This document shows, one piece after another, positions 1 to 9,554 of a stretch of DNA of 21,923 bases. Position 1 is the first letter of the stretch; the number at the start of each line of letters is the position of its first letter. The notes under the pieces were generated by a model. That model saw only the letters and a program-made list of their open reading frames with translations, was not told the DNA's origin and did not search any database. A program made the position numbers and the translations under genes. The stretch spans positions 11,684,843 through 11,706,765 of the forward strand of contig BFEA01000001.1 of assembly GCA_003427395.1 (NCBI GenBank). Direction: 5' to 3'. This DNA comes from Chara braunii (taxonomy: Eukaryota > Streptophyta > Charophyceae > Charales > Characeae).

Positions 1-73
1 ACAGTCGGTGGTTCCTCGTTTGGAGTGCCTAACGCCTGTCTCTTATACACATCTAGATGTGTATAAGAGACAG
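1..73. other. Assembly artefact: Nextera mate-pair junction with chimeric 35-bp end
   Basis: Bases 36-54 (ctgtctcttatacacatct) and 55-73 (agatgtgtataagagacag) are the two inverted 19-bp Tn5 mosaic ends that form the junction adapter of Nextera mate-pair libraries. Bases 1-35 are identical to 20267-20301 in the same orientation. A circularised genomic fragment running from about 74 to about 20301 would give exactly this order: right end, junction, left end. Bases 1-73 are therefore not genomic sequence at this position. The reading frame across them encodes the well-known adapter peptide VSYTHLDVYKRQ. Confidence 0.96.
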
Positions 74-137
74 CTCTCTCTCTCTCTCTGTCTCTGTGTG
101 TGTGTGTGTGTGTGTGTGTGTCTGTCTGTCTCTGCAT
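74..137. repeat. Compound CT / TG microsatellite
   Basis: A (CT)n tract passes into a (TG)n tract and then a degenerate TGTC tail. It starts at the first base after the adapter, so the true left edge of the contig lies in a simple repeat. The window also ends in a (CT)n tract. Confidence 0.95.
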
Positions 138-312
138 CAACCTACCTACCTCACACACACGCAGACTGTGGACATGTGGACAAGCGAGGAGAGCGAAGGT
201 ACACAAGAGTGGGGGAAGAATTGGGAGAGGGAATAGGAGAGGAAGGGGGAGTGCACAAATCAAATGGACGGAACGGAAAGGAGGCAATGGCGGTCGGTTT
301 ACTTGGACTTAC

Positions 313-1117
313 TCTCGGGAGCCAGATATATTCGCAGAACCTCTCCATACTGAGAAAGCATCTGCCTCAACTTCAACGGTTTGAGATTGGGAGGTATCCT
401 GCTAAGATAAACGATCCCTCGTCGCTTGTACTCCTTCTGCATTTTTTCCAGCTTCTTTTTCGTTAAACCCTTCTGCTTCTTCTGCTTCTTCTTCACTGTC
501 CTCGACATTTCCTTTTCTTCCTCGTTGCCCAGGTCCAGTTCCCCCCTCGCATCATCTCCTCCTCCCTCCCCACTCCGTCCATCCCCATTCCCCTTTCCTC
601 TTACCTTCTTCTTCTTCTTTCCCCTCTCTTCTCCGATCTCACCCTCACCATCCCTTGTCATGGCAATGGCATCATCACGTCTGCCATCTCCCTCTTTATT
701 ACATCCCTGCGCATCCTTCTTCATACTTTTAGAATCCCCCTTCGTGTCTATCTTCTCCCTCCTATCTTCTTCTTCTTCTTCTTCTTCTTCTTCTTCTTCT
801 TCTTCTTCTTCTTTCGTCTCCTTCTCTTCCTTACTACAACAATGCACATCCTTCTTCAGACTCCTAAATCCCGCCTTCATGCCTGTCTTCTCCCTGATGC
901 CTTCTTCTTCTTCTTCTTCTTCTTCTTCTTCTTCTTCTTCTCTCTCCTCCTCTTCTTCAGTCGCTACGCCTGTTCTTGCCACCAATGGCCGCACGGTTGC
1001 TTCGTGTTCCTCCTCGTCTCCGAGCATTTGATCCTCCATCGCTACAGAGGTTTTCTTCTTCCCGAGAGGACGGGCACCACTGCATTCTTCGTACTTCCCT
1101 GCTGCTGCTGCCGCCAT
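313..1117 (-). CDS. Exon 1 of ABT1/ESF2-like pre-rRNA processing protein (partial)
   Basis: In yeast and animals this family (ESF2/ABT1) acts in the nucleolus in early 18S rRNA processing within the small-subunit processome. The exon encodes about 268 residues. The N-terminus is acidic and lysine-rich with two long Glu tracts. The C-terminal part has a basic KKxKKQKGLTKKKLEKMQKEYKR stretch split here by its Lys runs, then RGIVYLSRIPP, which is the RRM beta-1 strand (RNP2), then the helix before YGEVLRIYLAPE. I chose the ATG at 1117-1115 because its context (GCGATGGCG) is a strong plant-type start; the open frame upstream has no ATG. The frame runs on to 299, but a consensus donor (A|GTAAGT, GT at 312-311) follows the YLAPE codons, so the exon should end at 313. 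RNP1 and the C-terminus would lie in later exons, off the left edge and beyond the adapter artefact. Family call confident; exon end inferred. Confidence 0.82.
765..814 (-). repeat. In-frame (GAA)n tract, Glu run 2
   Basis: On the plus strand this is an uninterrupted TTC repeat. Read on the minus strand in the ABT1/ESF2-like frame it encodes a run of about 15 Glu, using mostly one codon. It is likely length-polymorphic without frame effect. Confidence 0.85.
900..943 (-). repeat. In-frame (GAA)n tract, Glu run 1
   Basis: This is a second TTC repeat on the plus strand, encoding the N-terminal Glu run of the same exon. The protein after each Glu run is related (REK-x(3)-K ... S-[LM]-KKD ... C-x-KE), so the two tracts look like parts of one duplicated module. 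Confidence 0.85.
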
Positions 1118-1454
1118 CGCTAACCTAAACGAACCAGCGGTTGCCGATACCAACCAGTAGCGATCCCGATGGTCTCGGATACATATGCATATAGATACAT
1201 AGACAGATGTATATGTAGATATCCTTTGCTGATCTATGCGAGCTTATGACAAAACATGGACGACGTCTATGCCATCAGCCCGATCCATTGAGCAAAATGC
1301 AAAAGCCCATCGCGGTTACCCAATGTATGGACGCATGTCAATCTCTAATCTCTAATCTCTTCTCTTCTCTTCCGCTCTGCAAACTCCTTTTCCTCCGACA
1401 ACGACCCCCCACGATTCTTTGCACTCCATCATCTCATCCACTCCCCGGAGAAAA

Positions 1455-1515
1455 CACGTGGCATCACCCCGATTTGATGACGCGATCACGTGGTCGTTAA
1501 GATGAATACCACGTG
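1455..1515. promoter_or_regulatory. Cluster of three G-box (CACGTG) motifs
   Basis: CACGTG occurs at 1455-1460 (in acacgtggc, an ABRE-like context), 1487-1492 and 1510-1515. In plants the palindromic G-box is bound by bZIP and bHLH factors. The cluster lies 338-398 bases upstream of the minus-strand ATG at 1117, which is suitable for the ABT1/ESF2-like promoter. No gene reading away on the plus strand begins nearby. The motifs are seen; the function is inferred. Confidence 0.5.
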
Positions 1516-1535
1516 TCTTCACTCCCTACACATAG

Positions 1536-1802
1536 CGCGCGCGCAAAGACGGCAAGGTCAAGGGCCGCTTCGCCGCTCCGGTCCGTCAACATGAAACACT
1601 CCCGCCTCCTCCCTGGTAGCTTAGTTGGCATACCCATGAACTGTTGAAATGCACACCCACCTGCGTTCGAATCCGGGGCAAGGTCCCACTTGCACGGGTT
1701 AGGAGATTTCGGCCGTTGATCTTCGCTATCTACGGTCTCTATCTCTTAATTCGCGCAAGTTGGGACCTAGCCCCCGCCGGATGGAGTCAGATCAACAAAA
1801 TA
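1536..1802 (+). repeat. SINE-like repeat, copy 1, with tRNA-like head
   Basis: The unit starts with a GC-rich segment (agacggcaaggtcaagggcc), then ctcccgcctcc, then a tRNA-like stretch, and ends agtcagatcaacaaaata at 1785-1802. The tRNA-like stretch has an A box tagcttagttgg (1617-1628) and a B box gttcgaatcc (1665-1674) 48 bases apart, close to true tRNA spacing. The acceptor stem pairs only partly, so a working tRNA is unlikely. Best read as a tRNA-derived SINE or an old tRNA pseudogene inside a repeat. Confidence 0.55.
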
Positions 1803-2050
1803 ACGCGAAGACGGCGGCAAGGCCAACGGCCGATCAGGCCCGTCAAACTCCCGCCTCTGTTTTTTTTTTTTTTTTTAACTCCGGCCTCCTAGCTTGGATT
1901 CGAAGATCCCACTACCCTGGATTATTCATTTTTCACCCTTGATTTCGAAGATCAACGGTCACAAAAGAACATCAGGGACTAGTGGGATCTGACCCTAAGT
2001 TGGTGCACAGACCCAAGGTCGATTCCAGATACAGTCAGATCAACAAAATA
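1803..2050 (+). repeat. SINE-like repeat, copy 2 (diverged)
   Basis: This module parallels copy 1: agacggcggcaaggccaacg, then cgtcaaactcccgcctc, a T17 run (1860-1876), a ttcgaagatccca segment aligning to the B-box region of copy 1, gatttcgaagatcaac, and the same 18-base end agtcagatcaacaaaata (2033-2050). The centre of the tRNA-like part is missing. The two copies abut head to tail. The LINE that follows starts right after this end sequence. Confidence 0.5.
2037..2050. repeat. 5' target-site duplication of the LINE
   Basis: agatcaacaaaata here matches agatcaacaaata at 9194-9206, immediately after the poly(A) tail, with one A fewer. A 13-14 bp direct repeat flanking a poly(A)-ended element is typical of LINE target-primed insertion. 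The same word also ends repeat copy 1 at 1789-1802, so the LINE landed in this repeat family. Confidence 0.75.
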
Positions 2051-2380
2051 GGGGGTCGCGCAAGGTGCGCTAACCGGTGCGTTAGCACTCAGTTCCTGCA
2101 CCGCCTGTCGGACGGCGGGCCTAACCGGCGGAGGGTGAGTCCTTCGTGGTCTCACAGCTGCAGGTGGAACTTAGTCTCCTCGTTTTGTCGAGGACCTACG
2201 GCGATGGCCGAAGGTATGTGTTCCAGCGCTTAGAGTTTCGACCGTCGCCTGTCTGTCTTTCTCCACTACCCTACGTTGATCGAGAAATTTGCCTAAGTTA
2301 GAATTCTCTCTCTGAAAACTTGTTTTAGTAGGGTTTTTAAGCGAAGGTGTTTTAAGTGTAAGCTGTCTAGTAGAGGGAGT

Positions 2381-4453
2381 ATGGATGTGGAACCACCGGC
2401 CCGAGTTGAGGGGGATGGAAGGGCGCAGGTCCCTGGTGATTATCGTCTGGATGAAGAAAGGGTTAGAGAGATGGTTAGGGCTTGTTTTGAGGAAGGTATC
2501 CTTCCAACGAACATTGACCCCGGTGAGATGGAGGTGAGTGGTAGGGAGGTGAAATTCACTCTCAATGCCTCTTTGGATGACATAAAAATCCGTTGGCTTA
2601 AAGAGAGGACGGTCACGGTGATTTTTCGAGATGGGGCTAGGTTTCTACCAAAAAAAGTGAAAGAAGATGTTGTCAGGGCATACGAGGACGTTTGGATTCG
2701 AGATGATGTGTTTGGGGAAGAATTCAAGAGGGGTAGGATTAAGGTGGAGAGTCCAAACGTTGTCTCGTACGTTCCGAGGGCACAGGAGATCACGGAGTGG
2801 ATGCTACAGAAGAAGTATGACTTCATCGATTTGGCAGGCATCACGTATCGTACTGAATTTAAACCGTGGTTGACTCGGGCCGAAATTCGGGATTGGCGTC
2901 AATTGGTTGATCAGAATACCTTTAGGGTGGTGGGGGTTGGTGTCCCTTTGGATGAAATGCCTTTTATTCATGTCCATATTGAGAAGGCAATAGCGAAGAT
3001 CACTAAGTAGCATAAGCCGGAGTCAGACGAGTCGGACCCAAAGTTGGTCAACTTGAGGTTTGACATCAACCCTGCTTGCAAGAACAACATGAAGGATAAG
3101 TTCTCCATCCAAACCTGTCAAGGGGATATCCTGGAAGTCAAATTGACCGGTCCGGAGTCCGAGTGGTGTAAGCGATGTCGTTCGTTCTTTCGCACGGAAG
3201 ATACCTGTCGTCGACCTGGGAGGAGGGCTCAAGGAGGTAACAACAACAACCAGGCACAAGCTTCGACATCTGGATCTCGACAACCAAGATCAAGCTACAA
3301 CGGGATATTGCATGCCCCGGGGGCAGCTTCTCAGCCAGCTGTGCAATCGGTCGACAACCCTCTCCAGCAGCTTCCAGCTTTCAAAATCAACCTTACCTTC
3401 TCTCCTTCGGGAGGCGCGGGGCAAGTTCACCAGCAGGGAACCCTACATCAAGGCGCAGTGCAAGGACAAGCTCCCTTGATCGATGCTGTTTGGGCAGCCT
3501 ACTTCGGCAGTTTCCCTCCTCCGTCGGGGGTGGGCTTGCAGCCTGGTTTGGGGCCAATGCAGTATCAGATGGGGATGAGCCCTTCGATGTCAAACCTTCA
3601 TGCCTTTACACCATGGGTGGCTACTGCCCCTCCTCAGGGAGGCGTCGCTAGAAACAAAGAAGCCTCTCAGTTACAACAGATGGTATTCCCGGCAGGAAGG
3701 AATCTTCCTGCTGCAAGTGGAAGTCGGGTGCGGGGCGAATCCCCTGGGAAACAGCGGAGGGTTAGTGAAGGTGATGTGGACATTCAAGTGGATCTTCAGA
3801 CGGAAAATTCGGCCAGTTCCACAGGCTCCCAGGCTGCTCCATCCACAGCAGGTAAGCGCAAGTCCACTCGACATCGAATGGAGGCCTTGTTGAAAGGTCA
3901 AGCTGTAGTCGAGTCTAGGGTTCTTCCAATCTTGTGTGCCTCCGCTAGGAATGGTTTCTGGTTCATGGCATGGGTCGGGGCAGAAGGCATCCCGCTCTTA
4001 TTAAACTCATTCTACCCGGAATCACCCATGCCCCATGCTACTCTGTCGATGGTAAAAACCTTGATTCGGGACAAATTTGCTATTCGACTGGTAGAGGTCT
4101 CTATGCCCAGATTGCTCGTTGATATTGAAGGTAGAAGATGTCGATGCTATGTCCCCATTTTCGACGTCCGTTTCCTGCCCAATCAACTTGAACAGTTGGA
4201 ACAGGAAGGTTTTCACCTGTTTCCGTTGTCTTGGCTCATAGAAGGCAGGAAACCAGAATTGCGAAGGATCAGGATCTCTCCTTCGGTTTCGGCCGAATTC
4301 CTGTCGGAAGTGAACATGAAATTGGGTAGGGAAAGGAAGCTTGGTTCCCCCTTTTTGAGACAGTATTTAACCGAAGCTTGGCCTCCCGCTATTCTTGGCG
4401 ATGTTTCCCAGATCCAACATGTGGGAGGGTCGGCCCATAATGGGCAGACTTAG
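2381..4453 (+). pseudogene. LINE ORF1 (nucleic-acid-binding protein), one in-frame stop
   Basis: ORF1 proteins of L1-type elements coat the element RNA and act as chaperones during target-primed reverse transcription. One reading frame runs from the ATG at 2381 to the TGA/TAG-type end at 4453, broken only by TAG at 3008-3010. The frame stays open with sensible codons on both sides, so I read this as a point mutation, not two genes. Residues 40-205 resemble the DUF4283-like N-terminal domain of plant L1 ORF1 (for example VVGVGVPLDEMPFIHVHIEK). After it comes a single zinc-knuckle-like C-x2-C-x4-R-x4-C at 3166-3207, with Arg where His is expected. The middle is Gln/Pro/Ser-rich and disordered-looking. 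The last ~190 residues (KRKSTRHRMEALLKG to the end) fold-like but are not recognised. Part of the family assignment is inference. Confidence 0.75.
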
Positions 4454-7400
4454 GGTAGCTACGTGGAATGTACGTGGTTTGGGAGACTCCTCTGGTAGGA
4501 ACAAAAAGGGCCGAATGAAAAGTTGGATGCACTCTAATAAAATTGATATCCTTTGTATACAGGAAAGCAAACTCTCAGAGGAAAAGATTGTAGGTCTGGG
4601 ACCATGGTGGGAAGGCTCGCAGATTTGGTCGCCTGCTATAGGCACGAGAGGAGGTGTCGCTATCTTAATTCACTGGGATTTGTCGATGGAAATCATCGAT
4701 TTTTGTGTTGATTTATGGGGAAAGTGGGCATGGGTTAAAATGTGGATTGGCAAGCAACAATGGGTGATTGCGTCGATTTATGCCCCAACTGAGTTGTCTG
4801 CCCGTATCAACTTTTTCAAAGATCTCCCTCTGATTATCCCTGAGTGTGACCATGTTATTCTTGTGGGGGATTGAAATACTTCGCTGGAAAAACATGGAGG
4901 AATTTGGGGGGGTCGGGATATCTTTGCCCTCACCGAGTTAATGTCGGAGTTAGATTTGATGGAACCCTACCCGTTGCTACATCCTGCTAATCCTGGATAC
5001 ACATGGTTCTCCAATGCTAGAGAAGAGGTTGGTACGATTAGCAGACGTTTGGATTTTTTCCTGCTTCCGCCCCCTGTTTGGAATGCCACAATGTAGGTCA
5101 AGGAAACACAGAACCCGATATCTGATCATAAACCAGTGGTAGCGTCACTAAATATCCGAAAGCTAGAAAGGGGTCCGGGCTACTTTCGGGTGAATACCCA
5201 AATATTGAATGAGCCCAGGGTAGTAGATTGGATGCAAAGATTCTGGTCGGATTGGAAGGATAACGAAAACTCCTTTCAGTCTAAGGACGAGCATGGGGAT
5301 GCTGGAGTTAAGGTGTGTTCCCGTCATTTGAGCATTTTCTCACGAATTTTGGTTGCTAAACGAAGAGATAAGGAACAGACCCTGTTGCGGAAAATCGAGT
5401 ATGTTGAATCTCGTATGAACTGTCACCCAATTTCGAACTTAGTCTGGGGGCCGGTTAGGAGGAAACTCCTCACTGAGTGGGATGAGTTGCAGATTGAAGA
5501 GTCTGAAGCTTGGGCGGAGCGACTTAGGGTGAAAGGCATTGTGATATATGATCGAATGACTCGGGAAACGTTCCAAAAGTTGTCCCCCAAGCGTCTCACT
5601 CAGTCTATCTCTGAACTACGACATCCCTTCGACCATGACTTACCTGTGGCTCGTGAACAAGCTCAGTTATGTGTCTATGCTGCCACCTACTACCAGGACA
5701 TTCTTACCACAAGGAGACTTAGGGAGGATATTTCTGTAGACTTGTCTGACGGCTCCTCCCATTGGGATCAGTTTGTTGTAAGGTTGTCTCCCCAAGGCAA
5801 ATTAGATATGGATCGTCCGATTACAACAGAGGAAGACTGGGAGGCCTTGAAGGCAATTGCCAAAGGCAAGGCCCCTGGAGATGACGGTCTTCCAGTGGAA
5901 GTCTATCTGTTAATTTGGGACTCTGTCAAGGATCAGTTAGTGGAGATCTATAATCGGGTGCTAACAGGCGGTAACTTATCTAAGTCAATGAGGAAAGGAG
6001 TGATTTCCCTCTTGTATAAAAAATGAGACAGATCTGAGATTAGGAATTGGCGTTCGATTTCGGTTCTCAATGTGTCCTATAAACTTCTGGCTAAGGCGTT
6101 AGCCAGGCGGCTAGGGAAATATCTCCCCTCTCTGATTTCCTGTGACCAAGCGGCTTTCGTCCAAGGCCAGTCAATTTTCAACAACATTGTTACGGCTATC
6201 GAGGCTTTGGAAGTGGTGCAAAACTCACAATCTAATTTCTCTATTTTGATGCTCGACCTCGAAAAAGCCTATGACCGGGTGAATTGGACCTATGTTCTGA
6301 CAACTCTGAGACATCTGGGTTTTGGGGAGAACCTCTGTAATTGGGTAGTGGCTCTCTATTCTATGTCAACTGCCTCAGTCATGGTAAATGGCAACCTCTC
6401 GGATTCCTTTGCCCTGTCTCGTTCTCTGAGATAGGGTTGTCCGTTGGCCCCTCTGCTGTTCGTTGTTCAAATAGAAAATTTGCTATGCAACATCCGGTCC
6501 AACCATCAGATAATCAGTTTGAGGGCAGGCAACACCCAATGCAAGGTTAAAGCCCTTGCAGATGATCTTTTTGCTATCTCAGAGAATTCTACTCAATCAA
6601 TGCATGCTCTAAAATGCTGCCTGGATGAATATTCGGAGCTCTCCGAAGCTTCGGTGAATTGGGCAAAATCTGTATTTTTCCTCCCTTCCGTGTACTCCCC
6701 CGCGGTGAATTGGGGCATGAAGCGTATTGTTGCGGAAGAATCTGAGCGCTTCTTGGGAGTCCAGGTTTCCTTGCTCTCCTGTAATGTAGATCAGGAAGGC
6801 ATTATGCTGCAACGGTCCGTGCAGAGAATGACCACATGGGGAAAAACAACCCATTTATCTTTATTTGGGAGGGTTTTGGTCATCAATTGTGCCCTTTTAT
6901 CGTTGCTTTGGTTTGTTGCTGCTGTTAGACCAATTAACAAACATCTTTGTTCTCTCATCAAAAGAAGGACTGACCGTTTTATCTGGAAACCATTTTCATC
7001 TGAGGAGGAAGGTTTTATGTCCAAAGTGGCTTGGGACTTACTCTGTTTTTCTATGGAGGAGGGTGGTATGGGGCTAGTTGATCCTCAGAGGAAAAATATT
7101 GCTATGTTGGTTAGTTGGATTATTAAATTCATTAACACTGTTGATGCAACCCATTGGATTGCACTTGCTGAGGAGATCCTAGCCGCTGAATGGGATCTCA
7201 AACGCCCCTCGGATGTATGGACGTGTTTGCTGTTGAGCTCCTATCAGAACAAAAGATTGAAATCTGATTTCTGGAATGCCATCTAGTATGCATGGAAGCT
7301 TTTAAGGCCAAACGCTTGGTTGAATCCTACTACGAAACAAGAAGTCTTGCTACAACCACTTTTTGATAATCCTGCGATTAGGCAGGAGGATGGTTCGTGC

Positions 7401-8670
7401 TTTTCGACAGACTCCTCTCGAAATAGCTTTGGGAAAAGTTGGATAGAAAGAGGTGTGTTGAGGATTGGGGACATTTGGTTGGTGCTGGAAGGCCGGTGGA
7501 TTTCATCGGGGGCACTAAGGGATGTATTAGGTGACCTTTGGTTTGTGGAAGAACAGTTGATTTCTATTATCAACGCTATCCCTACTCAATGGAAGGATTT
7601 GCTGAGTCCGGAAGGGGTGGACCCCCAGGGACTTGGTACGTCTCTCTGGAAATTTCACCTGCTCCTCTTTTTTGGAAACTGACGGGTTATGATTTTTCAG
7701 GTAAGAGGGAGTTCGAATGCTGGGAAGGTTGTTGTCCCGAGTCGCCAAGTGTCCTGATTCAATTAGAGAAGTGCGCCCATCCTCCGCTGGGGTATGCACT
7801 TGCTCATGTTAGAATATGGGAAGCCTGTGACGAGGATGGGAATTGGGCCTGTAAGGCATTTGCCAATAGCATGCCACTTTCTCAGGTAAAGCTAGATCCC
7901 CGCATCTATGGTTGGAAGGGAGAGGTAAGGAAGGTGTTGACCTGTCGCTGATTGACTATACCGTCCAATTTGGGCAGCAACTCTTGGCCAACAAATCCAC
8001 TCGGTCTCCGATTGAAACGGCGGTTTCCAGATGGAGCCAGATTCTGGTTTGTGAGAAGGAAAGTATCATGAAGGCCATTCTTAAATGTTGGAAGCAGGTG
8101 GTACATACCCCAAGCCATAGGATTGCAGTCAATCTTTGGCTACTGTCCTTGTTGGCTACACCGTCAGCGGTCAAGTTGACTCAACGAGGGCTAATGATTC
8201 AAGTTGATCTTACTTGTAAGAGGTGTAGCTGGGCCTTTGAGTCCACCCCCCACCTCTGGTTTGACTGTCCGGCGTCGTATCGAATCTGGAAATGGTGGGA
8301 GTCCTTTTGGGTTGGGGTGGCTGGTAATGTTTTGGTCTGGGACCGGGATTGGGTCTTGCTGGGAGGAATTCCGGATGGCCTGGATTTACTCAGCGGCTGG
8401 GGCTATATAGCCCAGACAGTAAGAGCGGTAGGCTGTGAGGTGATTTGGAAAGAAAGGAATTTACGTATCTTCAAGGATAAGGAAATGTCGAATAAGGAGA
8501 TACGTACATTATTCAAATCCTTGCTACGACACCTGATCCTGGCGGACTGGAAAAGGAAAGGAAATAAGGGATCTTCTCGTTCGTTCGGAGAAACCTGGGG
8601 ATTGGGAGGTAAATTGGTTAAGGTGGAAAGTGGGAAGTTAAAATTTATGGACTGGTTTTTGTCGTACTAA
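4401..8670 (+). pseudogene. LINE ORF2: endonuclease-reverse transcriptase, multiply broken
   Basis: ORF2 nicks target DNA and copies the element RNA. The endonuclease runs from WNVRGL through IQESK, ASIYAP, VGD[stop]N and ISDHKPV, so all usual catalytic positions are present except that a TGA falls inside the GDxN motif. The reverse transcriptase shows KAPGDDG, WRSISVLN, DQAAFVQGQS, LDLEKAYDRVNW, GCPLAPLLF and LADD (catalytic Asp pair present; the usual F is L). The C-terminus has CKRCSWAFESTPHLWFDCP, a zf-RVT-like cluster, near 8215-8272. In-frame stops: TGA 4872, TAG 5094, TGA 6024, TAG 6432, TAG 7284. Frame shifts from frame 3 to frame 2 around 7640-7680 and from frame 2 to frame 1 around 7915-7950. 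Start codon choice among 4401, 4419 and 4440 is open. Confidence 0.88.
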
Positions 8671-9172
8671 GGGGCTGCTGTTGTAGGGCTAGGTTTGGGG
8701 TAAGTAGATGAACCTGGTTTGCTCGGTTCCATTTTCCACAGGAGGAAGGCAGTGGTATGGGGTGGTGGGAGCGACAATCGGGTTTTCTCGGTCCTATTTG
8801 GACTGGTTTTGCCATCTTCAGCAATTTGGGGCTTGTAGGGTTGGGAAGATAGGTAAGTAGTTGTTATTGTTTGCTGCCGAAATAGGCATTTGGAGGCGTT
8901 AGGAGGTAAGCTTAGATTAGTTCTAGATTTTTATGTTGGTTTTTTTTGGTGGGTATTGGGTTCTTGGTTTGTTTGGCTTTGTTGGTCTGTGACGTTGTTT
9001 CTGGTATGATCAGGTTTTCAGGACAGCAGCCTGTGTAAGGCACTTTTCTGTTCCTAGATATTACCTGGTCAGATTACCGAGCATTGCTCGTAAGCTAAAC
9101 TGGCTGATGCTATCAGGATAACTCCGGGTGGAATTGTGAGGTCCCCGACCTCCCCTTTACCTGGTTATAATG
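8671..9172 (+). other. LINE 3' UTR
   Basis: G/T-rich non-coding sequence between the ORF2 stop and the poly(A) tail. No open frame or known motif stands out. Its end (ctggttataatg then A22) marks the element's 3' terminus. Confidence 0.7.
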
Positions 9173-9193
9173 AAAAAAAAAAAAAAAAAAAAA

Positions 9194-9206
9194 AGATCAA
9201 CAAATA
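9194..9206. repeat. 3' target-site duplication of the LINE
   Basis: agatcaacaaata follows the poly(A) run directly and matches 2037-2050 with one A deleted. The first A is shared with the tail, so the exact left edge is ambiguous. Confidence 0.72.
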
Positions 9207-9355
9207 ACGTAAGAGAAATGGTGGGGATCCGATGGCTCCACTTCCATGTGAAAGCTGCAACCAGAAACGCGAAGTTGATTTCAATGAGAAGTGATACATG
9301 AATAAATTACCCTGGGTATTCCATGTATTTGCGCGGGAAATCTGCTTCCCTCAGG

Positions 9356-9385
<30 letters not shown>
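9356..9385. repeat. A30 homopolymer
   Basis: An uninterrupted A30 run. It could be the tail of another small retroposon in plus orientation ending here, but no matching 5' end or target duplication was found. Confidence 0.8.
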
Positions 9386-9388
<3 letters not shown>

Positions 9389-9435
9389 CTCCCCTCGAAC
9401 CCCAACCAAAGTGGTTGGTTGAGCGGTACTATATG

Positions 9436-9487
9436 ACGCAGCCAGGATGGCTGCGTATAGATAGATCCTGGCTGCGTATAGATAGAT
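9436..9487. repeat. Inverted repeat plus 21-bp tandem duplication
   Basis: ACGCAGCCA (9436-9444) and TGGCTGCGT (9448-9456) form a perfect 9-bp inverted repeat with a 3-base spacer. The right arm is also the start of an 18-base word, ggctgcgtatagatagat, that is repeated at 9449-9466 and 9470-9487 (period 21). Confidence 0.85.
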
Positions 9488-9496
9488 GTCTTTTGT

Positions 9497-9554
9497 CGTT
9501 TAGCGGGCGGTTTCCATATGAGGAACGTTTAGCGGACGGTTTCCGTATGGGGAA
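9497..9554. repeat. 29-bp tandem repeat, two copies
   Basis: The unit starting cgtttagcggRcggtttcc occurs at 9497-9525 and 9526-9554, with three transition differences. It begins 10 bases after the previous tandem repeat. Confidence 0.88.

Larger units (their letters stand above)
2051..9193 (+). mobile_element. L1-type LINE retrotransposon, full-length but inactivated
   Basis: The element is about 7.1 kb: a 330-base 5' UTR starting in G-rich sequence, ORF1 (2381-4453), ORF2 (from 4401, overlapping ORF1 by about 53 bases and ending 8670), a roughly 500-base G/T-rich 3' UTR and a 22-base poly(A) at 9173-9194. It is flanked by a short direct repeat. ORF2 has an apurinic-type endonuclease, a reverse transcriptase and a C-terminal zf-RVT-like Cys/His cluster, which is the plant-type L1 layout; I see no RNase H domain. 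Six in-frame stops and about two frameshifts show it cannot mobilise by itself. Confidence 0.9.

Noticed and set aside
8-466. Plus-strand open frame of 152 codons at the left end
   Set aside because: It reads through the Nextera junction adapter (peptide VSYTHLDVYKRQ) and a CT/TG microsatellite; it is an artefact.
426-1031. Plus-strand Ser/Phe-rich open frame of 201 codons
   Set aside because: It is the antisense shadow of the Glu/Lys-rich ABT1/ESF2-like exon; TTC repeats give poly-Ser or poly-Phe.
1610-1687. Functional tRNA gene
   Set aside because: A and B boxes are good, but the acceptor and T stems pair only partly and no clear anticodon arm forms; it sits inside a repeat.
2381-8670. 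Alternative genetic code (TAG/TGA read as sense) in this organism
   Set aside because: Frameshifts also break ORF2, and the TGA/TAG codons are confined to decayed genes; mutation explains them.
2051-9193. LTR retrotransposon
   Set aside because: No LTRs, protease or integrase; there is a poly(A) tail, an AP-type endonuclease and a short target duplication.
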